From a virus, in IMG/VR virus record IMGVR_UViG_3300010885_002277, positions 1 through 37,538 of that record: a stretch of 37,538 nt of DNA. One strand, 5' to 3'. Position 1 is the stretch's first letter, and each line of letters opens with the position of its first letter. A program made the position numbers and the translations under genes. Positions 14,650 to 21,050 of this stretch are shown piece by piece. The notes beneath the pieces were generated by a model, which did not search any database, had not been told where the DNA came from, and was given only the letters and a program-made list of their open reading frames with translations.

Positions 14650-15937
14650 TGAAATGAAGGGCGCCATGAGCGCCATCGAATCCCTGAACCGTGGCTTTGA
14701 AGAGTTCAAATCCGCTAACGATGCCAAGATCGCTGAAATCGCCAAGAAAGGCGCAGCCGATCCGGTGCTTGAGGAAAAGCTCCGCAAGATCGAAGCCGAT
14801 CTCGACAAGGCTCAGAAGATCGCCGACGATGCTGCTCTGGCCGTCAAGCGTTCCTCGCGCGTTGTCACCGACGCCAGCGGCTCGCATGTCGATCTCGACC
14901 AGAAGGCTCTCAGCTGGGCGCGCGGCATTGCTCGCTCGCGTGGTCTGGACGTTCGCGAGTACGGCGCTTCTGATCTGGACGCCTACAAGGCGGCGTTCGA
15001 CACGTTCCTGCGCAAGGACGAGCGTTCGCTCGGCGCGAACGAAATCAAGGCGCTCTCGGTTGGCTCCGATCCCGATGGCGGCTACGTCGTTCATCCCGAT
15101 CTGTCTGGCCGCATCGTCGCCAAGGTCTTCGAATCCTCGCCCATGCGCGCCTATGCGAGCATTCAGGTGATTTCGAGCGATGCGCTCGAAGGCTTGTTTG
15201 ATCTCGACGAAGCATCTTCGGGCTGGGTCGGCGAGACCGACGCGCGTTCGGAAACTAACACTCCGCAGCTTGGTAAGTGGCGCATCCCGACGCATGAGCT
15301 TTACGCCAAGCCGAAGGCAACGCAGAAGCTCTTGGATGATAACGAGATCAACATGGAAGCATGGCTTGCTTCCAAGGTTTCGGAAAAGTTCTCGCGCGAC
15401 GAAGCGGCTGCTTTCGTTAACGGCTCTGGCGTGAACAAGCCGCGTGGGTTTCTGACCTATGCGTCTGGCACGACCTTGCCCGGCACGATGCAGCGTTTCA
15501 TCACCGGCGTTGATGGTGGCTTTGCGGCTGCTCCCAATGGCGGCGATGTGCTGATCAATGCTCTGTATGGTCTCAAGGCTCAGTATCGCGCCAACGCAAC
15601 GTGGTTTATGAACCGCGCCACGTTGACTTTGACTCGCAAGCTCAAGGATAGCTATGGCGCGTATCTCTGGTCTCCCGGCATTGCCGCTGGCCAGCCTTCG
15701 TTCCTGATGGGCTATCCGGTTGCGTCGTTTGAGGACATGCCTGATCCGGCCACCGACAGCTTGTCGATTGCCGTCGGCGACATGCGCGAAGCGTATCAGA
15801 TCGTTGATCGCATCGGCATCCGCACGCTTCGTGACCCCTTCTCTGCCAAGCCTTACGTGGAGTTCTACACCACGAAGCGCGTTGGCGGCGATGTGGTCAA
15901 CTTTGAAGCTCTCAAGCTGATCGAGTTCACCGCGTAA
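14642..15937 (+). CDS. Major capsid protein (HK97 fold)
   Basis: A 431-residue HK97-type capsid protein. The N-terminal 90 residues are a charged coiled coil (FEEFKSANDAKIAEIAK and following) that would be the delta/scaffolding domain removed by the protease encoded immediately upstream. The core contains SVGSDPDGGYVVHPDLSG, the usual start of the mature shell domain, and ends in VGGDVVNFEALKLIEF. Codon use is strongly biased to C/G-ending synonymous codons, as in a highly expressed gene. AGGAAAG precedes the ATG. Two hairpins follow within the next 540 bases. Confidence 0.95.
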   Translation: MSDEMKGAMSAIESLNRGFEEFKSANDAKIAEIAKKGAADPVLEEKLRKIEADLDKAQKIADDAALAVKRSSRVVTDASGSHVDLDQKALSWARGIARSRGLDVREYGASDLDAYKAAFDTFLRKDERSLGANEIKALSVGSDPDGGYVVHPDLSGRIVAKVFESSPMRAYASIQVISSDALEGLFDLDEASSGWVGETDARSETNTPQLGKWRIPTHELYAKPKATQKLLDDNEINMEAWLASKVSEKFSRDEAAAFVNGSGVNKPRGFLTYASGTTLPGTMQRFITGVDGGFAAAPNGGDVLINALYGLKAQYRANATWFMNRATLTLTRKLKDSYGAYLWSPGIAAGQPSFLMGYPVASFEDMPDPATDSLSIAVGDMREAYQIVDRIGIRTLRDPFSAKPYVEFYTTKRVGGDVVNFEALKLIEFTA

Positions 15938-15944
15938 GCAATCA

Positions 15945-15966
15945 GGGGCGGCGATAACGTCGCCCC
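15945..15966 (+). other. Hairpin directly after the capsid stop codon
   Basis: GGGGCGGCG (15945-15953) pairs with CGTCGCCCC (15958-15966), 9 bp with one G-U pair and an ATAA loop, eight bases after the capsid stop codon. With no U-tract it is more likely a 3'-end stabiliser or pause element than a terminator. Confidence 0.55.
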
Positions 15967-15998
15967 ATCCCATTCACGTTCGATGAAGGACGAAAAAA

Positions 15999-16442
15999 AT
16001 GCGTGATATTAAATCTAATATGCAGCAAGTGCTGCTGGGTACCGTAACGCTCTCCGGCACCACGCCGGGCGCGTCGTCTTGGGTTGATCTGCGTGGCTTT
16101 GACGCCGCTTTGATCTCGCTGGTTACTCAGACTGTAACCGATGCTGGCGATGCTTCTGGCTTCACATTCACCGCCCAGCACAGCGATCTGACGACTGCGG
16201 CTTCTGCTGCTTCGATTGTCGCCGCTGATGCTACCGATGGCGTGATCTCGATCACCGTCACCGCTGATGCAGATGACGACAAGTTGATTGGCGCAATCGG
16301 CTACAAAGGCTCGAAGCGTTATCTGCGCCTGAACGGCGTCGGCACCACCGGCACCAACGCGGTTGTCAAGATTTTGGCTACCGTTCAGATGCCCGCGCAA
16401 GCCAAGACGACTTTCCTTGGCACCGCTGTTGCGGCCACGTAA
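15999..16442 (+). CDS. Beta-rich structural protein after capsid gene (possible head decoration)
   Basis: A 147-residue Ala/Thr/Gly-rich protein starting MRDIKSNMQQVLLGTVTLSG, with alternating hydrophobic strands (WVDLRGFDAALISLV, KRYLRLNGVGT) and no catalytic motif. Position between the capsid and the connector gene, and its own hairpins on both sides, suggest a head protein made in large amounts, perhaps a decoration protein. This is an inference from context; I do not recognise the family. AAGGACG lies upstream. Confidence 0.8.
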   Translation: MRDIKSNMQQVLLGTVTLSGTTPGASSWVDLRGFDAALISLVTQTVTDAGDASGFTFTAQHSDLTTAASAASIVAADATDGVISITVTADADDDKLIGAIGYKGSKRYLRLNGVGTTGTNAVVKILATVQMPAQAKTTFLGTAVAAT

Positions 16443-16448
16443 TAAGAC

Positions 16449-16475
16449 AGAGGCGGGCTTGTCCCGCCTCTTTTC
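16449..16475 (+). terminator. Rho-independent terminator after capsid/decoration genes
   Basis: AGAGGCGGG (16449-16457) and CCCGCCTCT (16463-16471) form a perfect 9-bp stem with a five-base loop, followed by TTT and CC. It lies seven bases after the stop of the gene at 16442 and would reduce transcription of the downstream connector genes relative to the capsid. Confidence 0.75.
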
Positions 16476-16490
16476 CAAAGGGAGCGGAAT

Positions 16491-16721
16491 ATGGAAGCCA
16501 AGATCATTGCACCGATGGGCTTCAGGATCGCGCCAGACGGCCACACAGTCGTAGTTTTCAATCTGGGCGACGTGGTTAGCGGCAGCATCGCAGAACGCGC
16601 TATACAGGCTGGAGCAGCGCAAAGAATTCATAGCATCGCGGCTGGTCTGGAGTGGAAAGCCGAAGGCTCAGAAGTTCAGACAATATCGCGCCCGCGCGGC
16701 AGGCCAAGAAAGGCAATCTAA
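16491..16721 (+). CDS. Small head protein with C-terminal AT-hook-like tail
   Basis: A 76-residue protein starting MEAKIIAPMGFRIAPDGHTVVVF and ending RPRGRPRKAI. The last ten residues form an AT-hook-like basic motif (GRP flanked by Arg/Lys). It lies between the terminator and the head-tail connector gene, in the place where many phages have a short unknown protein with a similar basic end. A contact with packaged DNA at the head is possible but unproven. Start: GGGAGCGGAAT precedes the ATG. Confidence 0.75.
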   Translation: MEAKIIAPMGFRIAPDGHTVVVFNLGDVVSGSIAERAIQAGAAQRIHSIAAGLEWKAEGSEVQTISRPRGRPRKAI

Positions 16722-17399
16722 ATGACATTGCGCCCGGCGATTCGTCTTTATCAAGATCGTGGCAATACGGTTGTCACTGGGCCAGCAGAGGAGCCGATCA
16801 CGGCTGAAGAACTCTGGGCGCATCTGCGCACGGATGAAAACGATTTTCCTGACGCGCTCGACTATATCACCGCTTCTCGCACGCATATCGAGACAGCCAC
16901 CAATGTGGCAATGGTTACGCAAACCGTCCGCATGACCATCGATCACTGGCCGAATGGCGCTGAAGCGTGGTGGGATGGGATTCGCCAGTTTCCGATCAGC
17001 GAACTCTATGGCGCAAATTCTTTGACATCTGTATCGCTCCCGCGCTGGCCGCTGGCGAGCATCGTTAGCGTCACCACATTTGACGAGGATGGCACAGCAA
17101 CGGTCGTCAACGTCGCCAACACGTTCGATGTGGACACATATAGCAATCCCGGACGCCTGACGCTGAAGCGCGGTGCAACATGGCCAAGCGCAATGCGTGC
17201 CAACAATGCGATTCAGATCATCTACACCGCTGGGCATGGCGCGCAGCCTTGCACCGTCCCGATGATGTATAAGCAGGCGGTCAAACAGCTTGCCGCGTAT
17301 ATGTATGAACACCGAGGCGATAACTGCTCGGCTGGCGATGCTTATCAAATGAGCGGCGCATCTTCGATCTTGAATATGTATAAGGCGGCTCGCATATGA
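16722..17399 (+). CDS. Head-tail connector (gp6 / phiE125 gp8-like)
   Basis: A 225-residue protein of the phage gp6-like connector type: an N-terminal EPITAEELWAHLRTDENDFP helix-turn segment and C-terminal PMMYKQAVKQLAAYMYEHRG helices, with beta strands (VRMTIDHWP, LTSVSLPRWPLASIVSVTT) between. Such proteins form a ring beneath the portal and connect head to tail. It starts directly after the stop of the preceding gene and overlaps the next by four bases (ATGA). Confidence 0.85.
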   Translation: MTLRPAIRLYQDRGNTVVTGPAEEPITAEELWAHLRTDENDFPDALDYITASRTHIETATNVAMVTQTVRMTIDHWPNGAEAWWDGIRQFPISELYGANSLTSVSLPRWPLASIVSVTTFDEDGTATVVNVANTFDVDTYSNPGRLTLKRGATWPSAMRANNAIQIIYTAGHGAQPCTVPMMYKQAVKQLAAYMYEHRGDNCSAGDAYQMSGASSILNMYKAARI

Positions 17400-18166
17400 C
17401 GTTCCCCGGCGGGCTGGACATATCGCGCGGGATTGGCCAAGGCGTCACGAAAAATCACAAGTTCGGGCGCAATAAAGTTGTTGGCGGAACATTCGTGCCG
17501 ATCAGCATCGGCGGCATCTATCAGACGCCACAAGCCAATGCGGCGACTGCATTGCGAATCCATCCCGGCGGAAACGCTAACGACACGGCGAACGGGTCTG
17601 GCGCTCGCGCGATCACCATAACTGGGCTGAACGCTGATGGCGTTGAGATCAGCGAAACGATTGCAACAAATGGCGCTTCTGCAAGCGCGCCAACTGTTCA
17701 GCAATTCATTCGGCTATATCGTGTTTTCGTTTCTGCGTCTGGAACGTATGCCACGCAGACCGCTTCTTCCCATGCTGGCGAAATCAAGATTGAAAATGCG
17801 GCTGGTGGAACTGATTGGGCAACGATAACCAATACAGATTTTCCGCGCGCTCAAAGTCAGGTTGCAGCATATAGCGTTCCGCTCCATCGCACAGCGTTCA
17901 TTAGTTCAATCAAGATTTCAAGCGATGCCGAAAAGAAGGTGAATCTGATTTTATTTCAGCGCCAGCAAATCTTGCAGATTGCTGCACCATATGAAGCCAT
18001 GCGGATCGTCGAAGAATATCCTCAGATCGCAGGCGTTCATGATATACATTTTGATCAGCCGCTTGGACCGTTTCCAGAATTGACGGACATCGGCTTTATG
18101 GGCAAGGCTGCATCCAATACCGCCGACATTTCGGTTAGTTTTGAAATCATCGAGGTGCGCCCGTGA
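17396..18166 (+). CDS. Phage structural protein, probably head-tail or tail-associated
   Basis: A 256-residue protein, beta-rich, with RIHPGGNANDTANGSGARAI and ITITGLNADGVEISETIA. Sequences of this type appear among phage virion structural proteins, but I cannot give a precise role. Its position between the gp6-like connector and the head-tail joining gene suggests a neck or tail-associated component. ATGA and GTGA overlaps tie it to both neighbours, so it belongs to the connector operon. Confidence 0.75.
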   Translation: MTFPGGLDISRGIGQGVTKNHKFGRNKVVGGTFVPISIGGIYQTPQANAATALRIHPGGNANDTANGSGARAITITGLNADGVEISETIATNGASASAPTVQQFIRLYRVFVSASGTYATQTASSHAGEIKIENAAGGTDWATITNTDFPRAQSQVAAYSVPLHRTAFISSIKISSDAEKKVNLILFQRQQILQIAAPYEAMRIVEEYPQIAGVHDIHFDQPLGPFPELTDIGFMGKAASNTADISVSFEIIEVRP

Positions 18167-18507
18167 AGTGCTGCGAAATGAGTTCGAACATGTTGAGCCA
18201 CACCGTGACGTTCCAGCGCCGCACGCTTGCTAGCGATAACGCAGGCGGTCAAACGGAAACATGGGCGGCGATCAGTGGCGCCCCAACGCGCGCCCATATC
18301 AAGCCGCTCAGTGGGCGCGAGCGTTTTGTTTCAGACAGGATCGAGGCGAGCCTTCGCGTGCGCGTTCTGGTGCGCTACTCAACCACGATCATTGAAGGCG
18401 ACCGGGTTCTGATCCGAGGACAAGCGCACCAAATTCGCTTTATCAATAATCTTGAGTTTGCAGATCGTTGGCTCCAGATTGATTGCGAAGGAGGGGTCGC
18501 AACGTGA
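18163..18507 (+). CDS. Head-tail joining (stopper-like) protein
   Basis: A 114-residue beta-barrel protein of the Phage_H_T_join type (SPP1 gp16 / HK97 gp10 neighbourhood): HTVTFQRRTLASDNAGGQTET at its start is the standard opening of this family, followed by IEGDRVLIRGQAHQIRFINN. It starts with GTG at 18163 (GAGGTG seven bases upstream) and overlaps the previous stop (GTGA). It should close the portal channel and link to the tail completion proteins. Confidence 0.88.
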   Translation: MKCCEMSSNMLSHTVTFQRRTLASDNAGGQTETWAAISGAPTRAHIKPLSGRERFVSDRIEASLRVRVLVRYSTTIIEGDRVLIRGQAHQIRFINNLEFADRWLQIDCEGGVAT

Positions 18508-18932
18508 GAACGGTAACAGTCAAGAACGTCGCTGCGGTTCAAGCCATGATTGTTCAATATGGCGAAGCTGTTGAAAAAGGCGTTTCTGAACTGGTGACGG
18601 CGGTTGGATTAGAAGCAATCACAGACGTAAAGAAAAGAATTCAAGGACCGCCAAAGACAGGCGCAATTTACACGCGCGGCAGCATTAGCCATCAGGCATC
18701 AGCGCCGGGAGAAGCACCGGCCACCGATACAGGAACGCTGGTCAATTCCATATTCTTTGAACAGACAAACAAACTTCAGGTGAAGATTGGAAGCCGTTTA
18801 GATTATGCGTATTATCTTGAATACGGAACAATGATGATGAAGGCACGCCCATCATGGGTTCATGCTGTTGTTGATGCGCGAAAAAGTCTCAACGCCAACA
18901 TCGACGCACTTATAAAGGCGTTAAGCAAATGA
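18504..18932 (+). CDS. HK97 gp10-like tail-component protein
   Basis: A 142-residue protein when read from the GTG at 18504 (GTGA overlap with the upstream stop, GGAGG just upstream). Family hallmarks are PPKTGAIYTRGSISHQASAPGE and LDYAYYLEYGT, typical of HK97-gp10_like tail completion proteins. It caps the tail terminator region at the head-tail interface. An earlier ATG at 18483 is in frame but lies inside the upstream gene and lacks the coupled overlap. Confidence 0.87.
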   Translation: MRTVTVKNVAAVQAMIVQYGEAVEKGVSELVTAVGLEAITDVKKRIQGPPKTGAIYTRGSISHQASAPGEAPATDTGTLVNSIFFEQTNKLQVKIGSRLDYAYYLEYGTMMMKARPSWVHAVVDARKSLNANIDALIKALSK

Positions 18933-19357
18933 AAGCAAAAGCGCTTCACCAAGCAATTTATAATCGGCTCAACAATGCGAGCGTTACGTCATTGTTAAGC
19001 ACTAAATATGCGCCGCTGGTTTCTATATTCTCAAGCGTTCCACAAGCTGCGAATAGCGGCGATGATTCCTATTTCCCGTTCATCACCATCGGCAACAATG
19101 TCATCTCGCCTTACGATGTTAAAGATTCGGTCGGTGGATCGGCATCTGTTCAGATCGACATCTGGGCGCGCAGCCGATCCGTTCTGGAGATAAAAGAAAT
19201 CGCCGACGCGGTAGATGCGCGCTTGCGGCGCCAGCCGCTAACGATTACCGGCGCAACGCATATTACGACCGAGCTTCAAGATTCGCAGGACATGGACGAT
19301 CCAGATGGTAAGACGCTGCGCATAATGCTGCGCTATAACGTATTGTGGCTTACCTGA
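18929..19357 (+). CDS. DUF3168 tail completion protein
   Basis: A 142-residue protein with the DUF3168 pattern: KALHQAIYNRLNNASVTSLL at the start, FPFITIGNNVISPYD, and VQIDIWARSRSVLEIKEIAD. DUF3168 proteins are tail terminators (lambda gpU-like) that end tail-tube growth. The ATG overlaps the preceding TGA (ATGA at 18929). It is the last gene before a 39-base gap that precedes the tail-tube genes. Confidence 0.87.
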   Translation: MKAKALHQAIYNRLNNASVTSLLSTKYAPLVSIFSSVPQAANSGDDSYFPFITIGNNVISPYDVKDSVGGSASVQIDIWARSRSVLEIKEIADAVDARLRRQPLTITGATHITTELQDSQDMDDPDGKTLRIMLRYNVLWLT

Positions 19358-19372
19358 TCCCTGTGGTAGGAT
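19343..19372 (+). promoter_or_regulatory. Candidate promoter before the tail-tube genes
   Basis: TTGTGG (19343-19348) and TAGGAT (19367-19372) with an 18-bp spacer would start transcription just upstream of the tail-tube ribosome-binding site, inside a rare gap. The segment TGTGGTAGGAT resembles TGTGGTATGGT before the fibre gene at 26168. Weak evidence. Confidence 0.3.
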
Positions 19373-19396
19373 CGCCAATCGAAAGAGGTTATCAGC

Positions 19397-20071
19397 ATGG
19401 CAATTTCAGGCCGCAAACTGCGTATCATTCGAGATGGCGTGACAGTTGTCGGCGCGCGAACTGATAACTTCACAATTTCGAATGAGCCTATCGACATAAC
19501 CGACAAAGACGACGCAGGCTGGTCAACCATGTTGGCTGATGCTGGAGTTCGATCTATTGAAGCAACGGTCGAAGGCGTGCTGAAAAATTCGACGCTGATT
19601 GCAAACGCCACAGGGTCTTCAAGCCTGCTGATAAAGTCTTGCGTTCTGGACGTTGATGGAATTGCTGCGTTTACCGGAAACTTCTACCTAAACAGTTTGG
19701 AACTTGGCGCAGAACAAGAGGACGCGGTGACGTTCTCAGCCACGCTGGCAAGCTCTGGCGCCATCACCGCCACCATCGCGCCTTACAACACGGTTGCGCC
19801 TGCCGTCACCGGCACTACGACCACAGTCTCCACGTTGACCACGACCAATGGCACATGGGCTGGCGATGCTACGATCACATTCGCCCGCCAATGGCAGAAC
19901 GGCACCAGCGCCGATCCCAACAGCCCATCATGGGCAAACATCAGCGGATCGACCGGGACCACGTTGGCGCTTACCGCTCAACTTGGAAAACGCATCCGTT
20001 GCGTCGTCACTGCCACCAATTCGGAAGGCTCAACTATTGCCTTCTCGAACATCGTTGGACCTGTTACCTAA
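19397..20071 (+). CDS. Major tail tube protein with C-terminal Ig-like domain (paralog 1)
   Basis: A 224-residue protein. Residues 1-130 match the tail-tube paralog encoded next, sharing GRKLRI, GARTDN, NEPIDIT, LADAGVRSIEA and FYLNSLELG. Residues about 135-224 are an added Ig-like domain: VAPAVTGTTTTVSTLTT, ARQWQNGTSADP, KRIRCVVTATNSEGST. Ig domains on tail tubes are known in lambda-like phages, where they decorate the tail surface and may bind cell surfaces. AAAGAGG precedes the ATG. This copy is the first of a tandem pair. Confidence 0.88.
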   Translation: MAISGRKLRIIRDGVTVVGARTDNFTISNEPIDITDKDDAGWSTMLADAGVRSIEATVEGVLKNSTLIANATGSSSLLIKSCVLDVDGIAAFTGNFYLNSLELGAEQEDAVTFSATLASSGAITATIAPYNTVAPAVTGTTTTVSTLTTTNGTWAGDATITFARQWQNGTSADPNSPSWANISGSTGTTLALTAQLGKRIRCVVTATNSEGSTIAFSNIVGPVT

Positions 20072-20085
20072 AAGGAAACTGAATC

Positions 20086-20475
20086 ATGGCTGCAACTGCT
20101 GGACGTAAACTGCGTATCAAAAAAGGCGGCGTTTCTATTGCTGGCGCTCGCACTGATAATCTGACGATCAACAACGAGCCTATCGATATTACCGAAAAGA
20201 GCGATGCTGGTTGGACAACATTGCTTGCAGATGCTGGCGTTCGTTCTATTGAAGCCGACGTTGAGGGCATTCTTGAAGACAGCACGTTGCTTGCTCTGGC
20301 AGTCGGCGCAGTTGCAAACTTGCTGGCGGCTTGGAGCATTGAGGTTGAAGGCATCGGTACGTTCGCCGGAAACTTCTATCTCAACAGCTTGGAGCTTGGT
20401 GGTGAACAGGAAGATGCTGTCACGTTCACGGCGAACATTCAGTCTTCTGGCGTTATCACATTTACGGCGGTCTAA
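20086..20475 (+). CDS. Major tail tube protein, Ig-free paralog 2
   Basis: A 129-residue tail-tube protein equivalent to the N-terminal domain of the upstream gene but without the Ig module (MAATAGRKLRIKKGGVSIAG start, FTANIQSSGVITFTAV end). The two probably arose by tandem duplication and have diverged; a single AAGGAAACTGA ribosome-binding site lies in the 14-base gap. Either both polymerise together, giving a tube with sparse Ig decorations, or one is the main subunit and the other specialised. Nothing in the sequence decides which. Confidence 0.88.
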   Translation: MAATAGRKLRIKKGGVSIAGARTDNLTINNEPIDITEKSDAGWTTLLADAGVRSIEADVEGILEDSTLLALAVGAVANLLAAWSIEVEGIGTFAGNFYLNSLELGGEQEDAVTFTANIQSSGVITFTAV

Positions 20476-20478
20476 AAA

Positions 20479-20808
20479 ATGGCAGTCTTCAGGGAAATTA
20501 AAATTGTATGGCGTGGCAAAGAATATTTTGTCACGCCATCAATGCGGCTCATGCGCTCCATTGAAATGGGCGACATCAGCCTAACGGCCATTGCGGTTAA
20601 TACGGCCAAAGGCGTTCCGCAAATATCGCACATGGCGTTTGTCCTGCATCGTATGCTTTCGGCTGCTGGAGCGGTTGCGACCGAAGATGAAGTGTACGAA
20701 GAACTGATGAACGGCGATCAAGCCGAAGTTGGAGAATTGATTCAGTTAACGCTTAAGGCGTTCACGCCAGAGGCGCGCGAAATAAAAAATCAGGACGTCC
20801 AAGCCTAA
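20479..20808 (+). CDS. Tail assembly chaperone, zero-frame product (lambda G-like)
   Basis: A 109-residue protein starting MAVFREIKIVWRGKEYFVTP and containing ISHMAFVLHRMLSAAGA, with an acidic C-terminal helix pair, directly upstream of the tape measure gene. That is the place of the lambda G/GT chaperones, which coat the tape measure during tail assembly. It ends just after a slippery heptamer (20784-20790), beyond which a -1 frame continues to 21050. The start follows the tail-tube stop at 3 bases. Confidence 0.85.
   Translation: MAVFREIKIVWRGKEYFVTPSMRLMRSIEMGDISLTAIAVNTAKGVPQISHMAFVLHRMLSAAGAVATEDEVYEELMNGDQAEVGELIQLTLKAFTPEAREIKNQDVQA
20784..20790 (+). other. -1 frameshift slippery site A-AAA-AAT
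   Basis: In the frame of the chaperone gene the codons are ATA AAA AAT, giving the heptamer A AAA AAT of the XXXYYYZ type. A -1 slip here joins the upstream chaperone to an open -1 frame running from 20790 to 21050 with no stop. Position, direction (-1) and the tape-measure context match the lambda G/GT mechanism. Confidence 0.8.
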
Positions 20809-21050
20809 AAACGGTCGAAGGCGAGGGCGTCAAGCCGTTAGACTGGAATAATCTGTATCTATGGGCGCGACAATGGGGAATCCAGCCAAGCGAGTTCTGG
20901 GAAATGACTATCTCAGAATGGTGGCTAGAGTACCACATGCACATGGATCAGTTTGAGCAGATCAATGAGCCGAAGAAATACGCAGGGAAACTAAAGCAAA
21001 ACGACGTTGACGACCTCAAGGCATGGATGAAGAAATCAGATGGCCGATAA
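20790..21050 (+). CDS. Tail assembly chaperone, -1 frame extension (GT-like C-terminus)
   Basis: This is the C-terminal 86 residues of the frameshift product; the full fusion from 20479 would be about 190 residues. The extension has no plausible start or ribosome-binding site of its own. It encodes LYLWARQWGIQPSEFWEM and SEWWLEYHMHMDQF, a Trp-rich segment characteristic of tail assembly T-type chaperones. It overlaps the tape-measure start by 11 bases. The T part normally recruits tail-tube subunits to the tape measure. Confidence 0.8.
   Translation, partial: SGRPSLKTVEGEGVKPLDWNNLYLWARQWGIQPSEFWEMTISEWWLEYHMHMDQFEQINEPKKYAGKLKQNDVDDLKAWMKKSDGR

Noticed and set aside
13825-14808. Leftward 327-codon frame opposite the protease gene
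   Set aside because: Antisense shadow of the prohead protease and the capsid start; low-complexity, Leu/Ser/Arg-rich and without family features.
14624-15973. Long leftward open frame of 449 codons opposite the capsid gene
   Set aside because: It is a mirror frame of the strongly biased capsid gene, with no ribosome-binding site and no protein-like family pattern.
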